Positions 34,589 to 45,121 of a stretch of DNA of 64,000 bases are shown here, piece after piece. The position numbers and the translations under genes are program-made. Origin of the DNA: Phanerodontia chrysosporium (taxonomy: Eukaryota; Basidiomycota; Agaricomycetes; Polyporales; Phanerochaetaceae). Location: the NCBI GenBank assembly GCA_001910725.1, contig MJGA01000016.1, positions 496,001-560,000 of the forward strand. Reading direction: 5' to 3'. How positions within the stretch are numbered: position 1 is the stretch's first letter; every line of letters starts with the position of its first letter. Under the pieces are notes generated by a model. The model was not told the origin of the DNA, ran no database searches, and saw only the letters and a list, made by a program, of their open reading frames with translations.

Positions 34589-35287
34589 ATGCTGCCGCGC
34601 GCCCTAGCGCTGTCCGCCGTGCACCGCGGCGTTGCCTACGAGGAGCGCTCGATGCGTCTCCTGCAGGCGAGCCTCTCGATGTCGCTGCGCCGCGTCGGCG
34701 GCAAGTCCGACGGCGGCGTCGACCTCCAGGGCTGGTGGTGGCTCCCCACCGACGACGCACCCGCCGCTGCCGCCAGCGGCGTCCCTGGGCACCGCCGCCT
34801 CCGCGTGCTTGCGCAGTGCAAGGCCGAGGCGAAGAAGCTCAGCCCCAAGTACATTCGTGAGATGGAGGGCGTCCTGCACCGCTACAACGCCGTACCGAAT
34901 ACTGCGTCCGGCGCACCTCAAGAGGCAACAGCGGCTGCTGCACCTGTGGTGGGCCTCATGATTTCCTCCTCCTCGTTTTCCAAGGCTGCCGCTCTCCATG
35001 CACACTCGTCGCCCCTGCCCTTCATCCTCATGCATATCCCCGAGTACGACCTGGCCGACGTGGATCCGGCAGCGATGTCCGAGGACGAAGAGACGCCAGG
35101 CTTCGTTTCATTCAACCCCGCATTGGCCTCCAAGAATGGTGTCCTTCGTGGACAGTTCGAGGCGCGATGGGAATACCAGGCACATTCACCTCGTGAGGGG
35201 CGGCTAGGATTGTGGTGGCAGGGCACGCGGGTGCCAAGCTGGACACCGGATGTAGAAGTTATCGATGACGCGGAAAAACAAGCATAA
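34589..35287 (+). CDS. RRG7: Rrg7-like mitochondrial protein with restriction-endonuclease fold
   Basis: Yeast Rrg7 is required for respiratory growth and carries a PD-(D/E)XK nuclease-like domain (DUF2034). Here the core reads VHRGVAYEERSMRLL, then SLRRVGGKSDGGVDLQGWWWLP and RLRVLAQCKAEAKKLSPKY. The motif GGxxDxGxD...QCK supplies the acidic residue, the Q and the Lys expected of the catalytic half-sites, so the active site looks intact. It is followed by REMEGVLHRY, PVVGLMISSSSFSKAAALHA and LPFILMHIPE, again matching the family. Single exon. I place the start at 34589 (MLPRALALSAVHRG), whose Leu/Arg/Ala-rich beginning could itself target mitochondria; the frame is open upstream to 34361. The substrate is unknown; a role in mitochondrial DNA or RNA upkeep is inferred from the family. 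Confidence 0.85.
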   Translation: MLPRALALSAVHRGVAYEERSMRLLQASLSMSLRRVGGKSDGGVDLQGWWWLPTDDAPAAAASGVPGHRRLRVLAQCKAEAKKLSPKYIREMEGVLHRYNAVPNTASGAPQEATAAAAPVVGLMISSSSFSKAAALHAHSSPLPFILMHIPEYDLADVDPAAMSEDEETPGFVSFNPALASKNGVLRGQFEARWEYQAHSPREGRLGLWWQGTRVPSWTPDVEVIDDAEKQA

Positions 35288-35667
35288 TCATCCTTGGTGC
35301 GTCCGTGTTGTACAACTCATTCACGATTTTGTGCGAACCTGACAGATGTATTCGCAAAATGAGAAGTAGAAAAATGTGCAGATCTACATTTATAATGCTA
35401 ATAATGTAGCGAATACGTGAGCGTTGCCCATAATGATAGTAATATGATACTGTCCAGGGTGCAGCCACTACGCAAATTTTACATATCGAATGAACGAACA
35501 AACGAGGCAAGAGTACGAGAAAACGCGAAAGGGCGCAGAACAAATCCTGCACGCGTAGTGATACTAAAAGGCACAAAAATAAACGAAAACAATACGTTAC
35601 CGATGCAATAAACCGCTTTAAGAGACGACTATATGAAGTAGCAAGCGCGAATAAGGTGGAGGTCCGT
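35288..35667. other. AT-rich tail-to-tail spacer
   Basis: Between the stops of Rrg7 (plus) and the SNF2-RING gene (minus). The sequence is markedly AT-rich (35330-35620) compared with neighbours and should hold both polyadenylation regions. No gene recognised. Confidence 0.6.
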
Positions 35668-38600
35668 CTATCCGAGCACGCGTCCGCGATGATCCAAGCC
35701 GAATACTGGAGGCAAAACACTGTCAGCGACCGCATACAGGAGAAGAGCGCGGATACACGCACAGTTAGCAAGCTCCTTCACGCTGAGTCTGCCGAGCTTC
35801 TTGCCCGCGCCCTCGCCCAGGCTGCCGTCAGCGAGGTTCTTCTTGCGCTCCTGCAGCGCGAGGATGCGGTCCTCGACGGTGTCCTTGATCACAAGCCGGT
35901 GGACCCACACCGGGCGCGTCTGGCCTGCACCGCACTGTCAGTCTCCGCAATGGCACTCCTCGCAGAGGAAAGCGTCGCGTACCGAGGCGGTGGACACGGT
36001 CGTAGGCCTGCTGCTCGATGGCGAGGCTCCAGCCTGTGCGAGAACGTGTGAATAAAGGTGTGTGGCGCCGGACGTGCGTATGAAACGCACCGAGGTCGAG
36101 GTTGATGACGCGGTTCGCGCGGGTGAGGTTCAGCCCGACGCCGCCGCACTTGAGGCTCATGAGCATCACCGTCGCCTTGTCCTTCGACATGAACGCCCGT
36201 ATGGCCTTGTCTCGCATGGGCCGGCTCATGTCGCCTTGGTACCTAGTGAAAGATGTCAGATCACGATCCGGGAGAGAAAGACTGAGAAGGCTTACTTAAC
36301 ATGTACGATCTGGTTCTCGGTCAGATAGTTGGAAACGAGCTGCAAGCATTGCGTCCATTGCGAGATGATAAGGGTCTGTGATACGTCAGCATGGAGGAGC
36401 ACGGACGAGACCACTCGGGATATACCTTCTCATCTGGACTCTCCTCGGCCCACCGCTTCAGCAACTCCATCATGTGCTGGCAAGACGTGAGTGGAAAACA
36501 GAGCATTCATCACACCGACACTCACTTTCATCTTCGTCGACGGCAGGAACTTTGCCATGAGCTTGATCTGCTCCTTGCCTTCGCAGCACCCTTGCGCTGG
36601 ACGCGCTTAGCACCAAAGATAATGTCGGCGTCCTCGTCGTCAGAGATGACGATCGCACGCTGCGAAGACGTGAGGCGCCTCTTCAGAGCGCGGCGGGCGT
36701 CCTTCTCCTCCTCGTCCTCGTCGCTCTCCACGATGAAGTCGCTCAGATCGTCATCATCATCACCGGCCTCCTCGTCAGAATCCAATACGCGCCTGGCCTT
36801 AACCTTGCGCTTGCGCAGGGGGCGCCCGGTGTTTACGGGCTTGACGTCCTCCCCGGCGTCCATGTCGAGCATAATGATGTCGTCGTCGATCTGGATCTCA
36901 ACTGGCTCCTTCTTTTCAGCCTTGACAATGACCTTATCCTCGTTGGATAACTCGTCATCCGAAGGCTCGAACGCCATGCGAGAGAAGATCTTGTCGGCAG
37001 AGATGGGGCCACGGCAGGTGGGGCATGGCCGCTCGTCCGCTTTGTAGCGAGTAGGTTCCGCGGCGTCTTCACGCTGAGCGCCGTTCAACACGTTCGCTAA
37101 AATGGTCGTCAGTACAGGTCGGGGTGCAAGGCATGGCATACGCACTGATGCAATCGCGGCAGAAGGAATGGCCACAAGCGATGATGATAGGGTCGGTGTA
37201 CCCGTCGAAGCACACAGGACACTCGAAGTCATCGCCCTCAAGGACTGCGTCCGCAGACTAGGAGAGGTTTAATCGGAAAAATGAAGCTGAGCGGCATTAG
37301 TGGCTTACCGCTTTCTCTTGAGCCATGCGCTCAAGCATGACCTGCTTGTACTTTTCTTGCATTCGGCGCACAAACTCTGGACCCATGATACGCTCAGCAC
37401 GGACGATCTCCGTGTGCTTCGCGCCGGCTTCCTCGTTGTCATCGGCAACATACGAAACGCCTTCCTCTTGAATGAGAGAAGGATGCGAGCAAATCTGTCG
37501 AAGGCGAAGAAGTAGGACAAGAACTTGGTGGTAATTCCTGGGGCAGGATATTAGCCATGCCGACTAGACGCCGTGAGCTGGAAAACTCACTTCAAGACGG
37601 TGCCAGCCTTAAGAAACTTATTGAAGGTAGCTTGTGAACGCGCCTCAACCTGGAACGAATGAGTTTCCTGCTAATTACTCAGGAACGTGACATACCATCT
37701 TGTATATATCACGCTCCTCCTTGGTGAAATCAAGCATCTCAAGAATAACATCCTTCGGAGGCAGTTCAATCAATCGTTTGCCGTCGAGCAGCTGGCAGAA
37801 TATGAGCATGCGAACAGGTGGATCTACTCATTGGGTTCTCACAGAATCCTTCTTGCGTCGCAGGAGCATAGCAGCGAAGATAGCTTGTAATCTCGTAGTA
37901 GCCAAGTCGGCTGTGACACAAGTGAGAACATCGGACGACCAGTCGTGCGAGGACTACTTACGTCGCTTCTTCTCTAGGCGAGAAATATCTGAGTTGAATT
38001 TCGACCAATCGTACCACGGACGATACTGCAAGAACCGTAGGAGACCATAGGCATCTGCCAAACCGTTGATGATAGGCGTGCCAGTAAGACACCAGCGGTA
38101 GGTGGCTTTGAGTCTGCTGACGGCGCGAGATACCCCTAGAGTCGGCGTTAACGGGCAGCCAGAAACCTGGGACCATCCAGACGTACTAGTACGCCTATTC
38201 CTGACATTCTGAGCTTCGTCGAGGACAATGCGGTACCACTAGAAGAGCCACCTCTGGTGAGTAAGAGAATATTCACGTCGCATATAAGCATTACCTCCAT
38301 GAGCATGAGCGGACCGTCACTCTTACGGCCCTTTCTCTTGGAGGGCTTCTCGTTCTCGGATTCATCGACAATGAAATCTCCCATCTTAGCTCTTTTGCGC
38401 TTCTTCCTGGCTTTCTCCTTCTCTTCCGCCTCATCGTCGGGCCATTCATGTGCAAGAGTCTATACGTCATATAAGTGACCGTGGGGAGCGGAGAGTTTAT
38501 GAACTGACCTGGAAGGTTGTCAGCACGATGTCGTACTTCCTCAACTCCTCGGCGGTACGAGCCTTATTAGCTCCTGCAATACGGTCAGAGCGAAAGATTA

Positions 38601-40804
38601 AACAACACGTCGCCAACATACCATGATATATGAGACATTGCAGCCCGACGTTTGTCTTCATTTCAATCTCAAGCTGCCATTGATCGAGAAGCGCAAGTGG
38701 GGCGACGATGAGCGTGGTCTTATTCAGTGGGTCTGCCGAGCGGTTGCTGGCAATGACGGCGATCATCTGGACAGTCTAAACACGAGGTTTAGGTTGTGTG
38801 ACGTATGGAACTGTGGATATACGGGCCGCACCTTTCCAAGGCCCATCTCATCTGCCAGGCATCCACCTTTAGCATGTCCCTTTTCCTTTTCTAACATCCA
38901 GGCGACACCGATGGCCTGGTGAGGCATGAGGGCGACTTCCATGCCTGGCAGGGTCTGATACAGCCCAGGCAAACCTAACTTCTCCAGTGCCTTCTCTACG
39001 CTAGCGTTGCCGTCGAATTGCTCAGCATTGCCGGCTGCAACCAAAAACTTCTCGATGCTGCACATGCCATTAGAGTCCAGCCCATGGTATCGGAAATTGA
39101 AGGACTCACTCGTCAGCCTTGGCGACGGGTCCGTTGAACCCATCCTTGCCACGGCCGAAGAAATCGCCGTCGTCATCAAACCGTTCGTCTTCGCTGAGTT
39201 CTGCTGGCATCCCGGGCATACCGGCCGTCAGTCTCTGGAAATCGAACGAGAGGTTTGGGCCATCTATCTCAGGCTGCAATGCAGGCATGTGCGCTTCGAG
39301 CTTGACATTTGAACCTGACGCGATGGGTCGCTGCTGGACCCGAGAGATACTGGTGGTAACCGGGTTGTGTCGGGCTGCTGGGAGGGTATGGAACGCTTGG
39401 GAGTGGTAGGCGCCATCTTGAGCGATGGGGTTGTGGTATGCGGGGTTGTGGAACGCTGGAGGTAGCTGAACGTTTGAACCCGATGGGGTACCTGGATCTG
39501 CTGCTGCTGAACGGTAGACTTCCGGGGACTCGGAATCACATTGGGGAGCATCGCAGTGTAGTCCTGCTTTAGCCTGAAGAGGTCTTTCAACTCCCGTTCT
39601 AGCTTCGTAATCCGCGTGCAATCCGCCTTGGTCAAGTTAGTCTTGCGGTTCACTCTATCGAGCATCATCTGTACGCGGGATATCTGTGCCTGCACGTCGC
39701 TGATTTTGCGCCGAATGTCTGCGATGTCGTCTTCAGTCATGGCGTTGTCAAAGGGCCGGCCCAGGAGTGAGCCAGTGAAGGAGGGTGGGCGGTTTGCGAG
39801 TCCAAGGGGTGTCTTCATGCCATCGTACGCTTCAGTTTTGAGTCTCTTCGTGGGTGTAGGAAACGTGGACATCGCATCGGACAAGGGTTCCTCCTTCTTG
39901 ATGGCCCGAAGCTGTGTAACGGAACACCTCTTCCTAGGAATGACGGAATCTATAGGCTCTGGTTTGACCGGAAATGACTGCGACGCGCTTGACGAGCGAG
40001 AAAGCAGCTGTCGGACACTAGCACCGCTATTGCCTGCTTGTGGAGGCGAGCTTGAGGTGCCTGAAGCGGCGTCGTCGAGCGCAGCAAGGAGCGCGGAGCG
40101 CCGGGAGCCCGGTGTATGCGGCGTGCTCTATGTTGGATATCCAGATAAACATCTACACGTACACCGAGTAAGCCAGAACTTACGCTGCGGGTGACAGCTT
40201 CCTGTTTGGCTCTAACATGGCTGGACCGTACACGTGCATCCCGTGCAACTCGATGTGGATCACTTGTTGCTATATGCGCCTGTAAACGCGCATATATCCA
40301 TGTCATTAGAGTTTCAGTGGCATTCCTCCACCACTTACCCTGTACGCCGAAAGTGATCCGACACCAAGCTCTTTGCACCGCACCGGAGACCCGACGTTTT
40401 CTATGAGTGGTATCTGCACGCTTCCGCAGCCCGCCTCTAAGCATATAACCGTTCCCACTGATGCATCATACATTAATTCGAGCACCGGTGTAGTTTCGAC
40501 GCGTAGCAGAGACTCACAGTCGCGTCCTGGTCTGAGCATCGCGCGGAACTGTTCGATAAGTCAGCTTGCACTCCATCACGCGGATTTTCGATAAAGCTTA
40601 CGTTTGTATCGTGCGGATATAGGGAAACATGCTTCTCTAGCTCTTTACAATACGCTTGAAACGACGCCGGGTACTAAACCAGCAAGTCAACAAGGTGGCG
40701 TCGAACGCCGTCTTCGAGTGCGCACTCACCGCCGTCGCAAATCCTGCATCTAGCTGTTTTCTAGCTAACACAGCAATGCCAGGAGGGCTGTCTTTGCCCA
40801 ACAT
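35668..40804 (-). CDS. SNF2-family ATPase with embedded RING finger (Uls1/Rad5/HLTF group)
   Basis: A nuclear DNA translocase coupled to ubiquitin or SUMO signalling. Start at 40804 ([17 protein letters not shown]). An N-terminal region with [20 protein letters not shown] is followed by a disordered, Lys-rich stretch. ATPase lobe 1 begins [17 protein letters not shown]. Motif I is DEMGLGK split by an intron before TVQ, motif Ia [12 protein letters not shown], motif II VLDEAQ and motif [13 protein letters not shown]. The C3HC4 RING lies between the lobes (about 37235-37005): [26 protein letters not shown] ending CPTCRGPIS. After an acidic segment with SDDEDAD comes lobe 2: [30 protein letters not shown] and [15 protein letters not shown]. 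The final exon ends [11 protein letters not shown]. The DEAQ box and architecture fit Uls1/Rrp1-2 best; Rad5-like HIRAN is not seen. Every junction examined joins in frame. Confidence 0.9.
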
Positions 40805-41250
40805 CTTGCGTAAGGAGGGGAAGACCGAGGTGAAAAGTGGGGGTAGGTTGAGAGGGCGGGCGCCTAATAAATGGGCGCGTCGTCTTTGTTTGGCTCTTGT
40901 TTGTTGCGTCGGGCCACGCCCGATCTGGAGGTCCGATTCCTAATGACTCAACGGGGAGCTCCAGGCCGCGCAGGCCACAGCAAATCTGCAAACGAGAATG
41001 TTTGTCGATATCAAAGTTAGTAACGACAAGGGACAACACCCAACGATACCAAAGAACCCGGAAGCGTACGGTGCGCCAAAAACGCTTTGGCGGTGGGCAA
41101 ATGCAGGCAAACACGATCACGCGTCCCACTTCAGATGGAATCCATCCGGATTGAAGAGTGTCCGATATACAACAATCAAATGGAGCTAAGCATACATAAG
41201 AGAGAATGGTAGGATGCCACAATCCCGGTGTGGTATCAGAAGACTAGGGA

Positions 41251-41790
41251 TTACCGAACGTAGTTTCCGCCCGTCGCGCCGTAGTTGACTGGGGCTTGAG
41301 CTGGGGCAGCACCAACTTGGCCATAGATTGGCTCGTAGGTGCCGTTTCCAACGTCTGCAGGAATGTACCAGGTCAGCTTCGGGACTAAGGGCTGTCAGAA
41401 GGGAAAGCCACTCACAGTGATAGCCACCGCGGCCGTAGCGCTCCTCCGCCTTCATCTTCTTGTAGATCAGCCAGAAAGCATGCTGTACGTACAATGAGCG
41501 AATACGTCTAGGATCCGAAGTAGTGCTACTCACGAGATGGCCCGGAAGGTATCCAAGGCTGAAGGGAGACCAGTCAGCCATGCGCCCCACATGAAGCACC
41601 AACAGCACTCACATCGTCAAGAGAATATTAATCAAGAGGTCACAGCTGCACCCAGTGATGAAGGCAGCCGCAGCTGGTGGGAAGAGAATGGCAACCTACA
41701 GTGTGCACCATGTAGTCAGCCCTCTCTCCCCCTCGCCGAGTCCAGAATACTCACGATGATGAGCAGAACGTCTGAGCCACGAACAGCCAT
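41251..41790 (-). CDS. PMP3: Pmp3/Sna-type plasma-membrane proteolipid (UPF0057)
   Basis: A tiny two-helix protein that affects membrane potential and cation tolerance and is commonly stress-induced. Five short exons from ATG 41790. Helix 1 is DVLLIIVAILFPPAAAAFI and the family signature is TGCSCDLLINILLT. Helix 2 region is LGYLPGHLHAFWLIYKK, followed by MKAEERYGRGGYH and a Gly/Tyr/Ala tail ending NYGATGGNYVR (stop 41251-41253). Introns of about 50-60 nt fall after LII, LLT, GHL and GGYH. The tail of about 35 residues beyond the signature is longer than in yeast Pmp3 and like the Sna2/Sna3 type, where such tails can bind ubiquitin ligases. No PPxY is present here. A symmetric CRE-like element lies upstream. 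Confidence 0.93.
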
Positions 41791-41952
41791 TGCGTTGTAA
41801 GGATATTAGCGGCGAGTTTCGTGTAGAGTGTGGGTGTTGCAGAGGCAGATGTCAAGTATGGCGATAGGTACAGGACAAGGTCAGGTTCAGGTGCTTTTGA
41901 GGGAGCACGTTGGAGACTCCGCCGCGCCTAGTCGGCGCTAGAAACAACGAGG

Positions 41953-41991
41953 CTGTGACGTCGCAGCCCAGGCACGGTGCCGACGTCACAG
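41953..41991. promoter_or_regulatory. Perfect 11-bp inverted repeat of CRE/ATF type upstream of PMP3
   Basis: CTGTGACGTCG (41953-41963) is repeated exactly in inverse orientation as CGACGTCACAG (41981-41991) with 17 bp between. Each arm holds TGACGTC, the core bound by ATF/CREB-type bZIP factors. Another TGACG follows at 41996-42000. The pair is about 165-200 bp upstream of the PMP3 start (minus strand) and downstream of the F-box gene's end, so it most likely serves PMP3. Confidence 0.55.
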
Positions 41992-42312
41992 TATGTGACG
42001 GACGCGCGTGGTGCAGCGGCGGGCATCCGCGCGCAGTCGCAGGGCTCCGAGCCTCCTGAGGCTGCGATGTCCCGTGTTCTGCTCCACCCGCCGGTTGTAT
42101 TCTTCAGTTTTCAGCCATCTCAGAAATACTTCTATCATACACATCTTACGGTACATGGGTCATGGACATTGCCACGGGAAGAAAGCATTAATGGTTACAG
42201 CTTATGGTATCTTACAAACAGCTCCGAAGATGAGGAAGACATGGTATGAAAGGCAAATACTGCGCTCAGAGAATGCTATTGCACTGCGGAGTGCCTACAG
42301 CCAGTGTCCGTG

Positions 42313-43804
42313 TCAGCAAGTTAAAGGGCGCTGACAAGGTGGCACAGACCATTGACAGACGAGAAGCTTCTTCTCGCGCAGTAACGGAAGCTTGCGGGCG
42401 ATAAGGTCGTGCTGCGCCTTCGTCCACGATGTCGTGTATGGCTCCTGCTCCTTTATGCGGCGCAGAGAGAACCGCTCCAGAGCAGGCAGCTGCGTCAAGA
42501 TGTTATCTAACTTCTGCCAGTCGGGGAACGCTCGAAGATGTGAGTACACCATGTCGTTCGGCCCATCGAGTTCTACGTCCAAGAATATAGACTTCGTGCT
42601 CGCCGGCAGCTGCGATATGATGACGAGAGGCGCACGCCATTCCTCAACGTTGAAGGCCCCAGGCTTTGTCGTGGTCGGGGACACACCTCGACCAGACGTT
42701 GGAGTCTCTCTGGAGGCGACCGGGTCGGCGTCTGCTTCTCGGGCTGTGTTCTCTGGCTCTGACTCGTCCACCCCGCGGCGCATAGGCATTCGTAGGACGA
42801 CATTCGTCAAGTCCTGGCAAGACGCCAAGTTGAGCTGATTATACAAGTCAGCCGAGTCTGCGAGGGTCCCAGTCAGCGACCGAAACGAGAGGAAGAGACG
42901 TGCGCAGTCACTTACCTCCTGGGACAAGACGAGGCAGCTCCATGGTGAAATCTTTCAGCGTCGTGCTCAATCGATCCCTGAGCAGCTCGCCCACAAAGAC
43001 CAAGTCCTGGTGCTCCTCCAGATACTCCGCATGAAAGAGGTCCGCGACGCGGAAGGACTGCAGGGACTTCATGAACGGTTGTATACGCAGGTACTCGAGG
43101 AAGTTCAGGCATATGTTCGCCATCGACAGCGACAGTGCCTTCACACGCGTCTCGGGCAGCGTTGCCGCAACATCGCCATCGGTCCCGCCCTTGTCGTGCT
43201 CGTCGAACCCAAAGTGCCCTAGCCACATGTTCTCCAGGTGCAGATGCTCGATCCGCGAGAAGTGCCGGAGAATTCGAAGCTTGTTCTGAGAGTTCTCGCT
43301 TGCGGCGACGAAGGAGTTGATGTGCAGGCTGCGCAGGGGTACCGTGCTCTGCGCAGGCGGGCCATTCTCGGAGCGTCCCCACTGGCAGTTGATGAAGGTG
43401 TAGCTGTGGACCTCGGGCAGCAGCGCGGTGACAGCGGCCAGGTACGCAGAATCCAGCGTGTCTTCGAAGCCTTCTTCCACGTCCAGACTGGCTTCGCGGT
43501 AGCCATCGAAGCAGACGTCCTTGATGTATGCGCGGATGCTAGGCGTCGTTTCCAGGTATTCGAGGAACTTCTGAAAGGCATCGGCGTCTTTCTCGCAGTG
43601 GACGTATATCGAGTCGAAGAGATGGTATCGGGCGGTGCGTAGCCAGGCGCGCGAAACGAGGCTGCAAGACGCGAGCGAGGTCTTGTCATCGAAGAGGTGA
43701 TCGATGACCATATCGCAGAGCTCGGGCGGAAGGCGTGGAGTGGATGCACATTGCGCTAGGACGTCTTTCCCTGTGGCGACGCGGTCTGCTTGTCTGGCTC
43801 TCAT
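42313..43804 (-). CDS. F-box protein
   Basis: Predicted SCF substrate receptor. Two exons joined at about 42911/42855 (intron GTAAGT...CGCAG, about 57 nt, with CTGAC branch site). The F-box is RLPPELCDMVIDHLFDDKTSLASCSLVSRAWL and directly follows the start region (MRARQADRVATGKDVLAQC). C-terminal units include SRIEHLHLENMWLGHFGFDE, VKALSLSMANICLNFLEYLR and KSLQSFRVADLFHAEYLEEH, a leucine-rich arrangement. The second exon is acidic in its first part and ends KLPLLREKKLLVCQW. ATGs also exist at 43861 and 43849; I prefer 43804 because the upstream residues look like leader. Mushroom F-box proteins of this shape are numerous and fast-evolving; the target is unknown. Confidence 0.85.
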
Positions 43805-44169
43805 CTGCGTGGAGAGTTGTCTGTAAAACCGACGATGTATGTTGAGCATACGTACACTCACGTTATGGGGGACGGGAAGATGACCGGATTTGCGGAGAGT
43901 ATTCGCTAAGCCCGCACCGGGCGGCTGCCGGCGCCTTTACGAGGAAGGGTCGGGCACGAGTTGGCTCACAATAGCAAGAGCGGGACCTGCTTGGAGGTAG
44001 GGCAGGGCCAGGCAGCAAGAGACCAGAAGAGGTGTGAGGAAAAGGAAAGAGAAAATGTGAGATAAATAAGGCGTCAAGTTCAAGCCGCGATGGCACTTCC
44101 GGCTGCGGCGCGGCGCGTTTCGCGACCTGTCACGTACAGAACGCATCAGCGCATCAGTAACGCGTCACA

Positions 44170-44176
44170 TATAAAA
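44170..44176 (+). promoter_or_regulatory. Strong TATA box with pyrimidine-rich leader
   Basis: CATATAAAACCCC at about 44168-44180 is followed by a long CT-rich leader (44185-44300), the hallmark of a highly transcribed basidiomycete promoter. The nearest downstream ATG is 44321. No substantial conserved gene follows within 800 bp. Confidence 0.5.
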
Positions 44177-44320
44177 CCCCATTTTTGCTCGTTCTCGTCC
44201 TTGACTTTACGACTCTACGTACCTCCTGAGACCTCTTCTCGTCTCACCACCATATCACAGTACAACTGACAGTAGCAAGACATCGGCGAACTCTTTGCTC
44301 CACCTGCGTGCTTTCGTGAG

Positions 44321-44572
44321 ATGAAGGTTGCTACCGGTATGCTCCCTTACGCTTTCAGCCCTGCCTCGACACCCCAGGATGCATCACTTTGAGCAATGCA
44401 ATCTAACTTCGTTGGTTGTTTTTGTCAAGCTGTTGATGCTAGAACAACTTCGGTTGGCCTTCACAGGGAGCTTGCGATAATCAGTCCCGCAAGCTCTTGT
44501 TCTTGCGCCCCCACATCTTATGCACCACTTTCGCGCTCATCTCCCGGGATGATGTTCGTAACTTTCTTCTAG
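44321..44572 (+). CDS. Possible two-exon mini-gene (about 52 codons)
   Basis: ATG at 44321 (GAGATGAAGG) starts MKVAT, split by a putative intron 44337-44429 (GTATGC...TCAAG) into AVDARTTSVGLHRELAIISP and ending SPGMMFVTFF at a TAG (44570-44572). I recognise no family and there is no signal peptide, CAAX box or repeated Cys pattern. Support comes only from the good promoter upstream. The transcript could instead be non-coding or skip to the DUF3433 gene at 45.1 kb. Confidence 0.3.
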
Positions 44573-45121
44573 TAAACCCTAATACAGCACTCTTTCAATG
44601 CAATATGTTCCGAAATATCGCCCGGGCAAGTCGCTCCATTATTTCCGAGTTCGCTGCCCGACGGTCCCGCCATCGCCATCAACAGCGGGCTGTGCTCTAG
44701 CTGGCCATAAGCAGGTCGGATAACGGCAGTCGACCACCTTCTCAAACTGCATAGGCTGTGCGAATGAATTGTATCTGCCTCTCGTGAGTGCGCGCCCGGC
44801 CTGGTTATCTGCGCAAGTTCCAATGCAGAACCGTCTGCCTAGAACAGCATTGCAAGCGGACGCCAAAGTCTCACTTCCCGCCCGCCACGCCCCATCAACA
44901 TGATGCCCGCGTTCTGTGTCCGGCAGCGAAGATGCTGTGTCTTGCTCCTGCTATCCGTGATGACCGCCTGGCCAGGGTCGCAAACGACGTGCCTTATAGG
45001 CCTTGGCATCTGTCCCCGCCCGCGACACCTGCCATCCGCCATCCCCACAAGCCTCAGCTTTTGCCTGTTCGCTACATACGACTGACGGCCCTCGTCCACC
45101 TGCGCAGCCTGTACAACCCGC

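Noticed and set aside
38148..38384. Frame break in the SNF2 gene around the DEAQ box
   Set aside because: An intron with donor GTACGT and acceptor ACTCTAG joins NRRT to [21 protein letters not shown] in phase, so no break exists.
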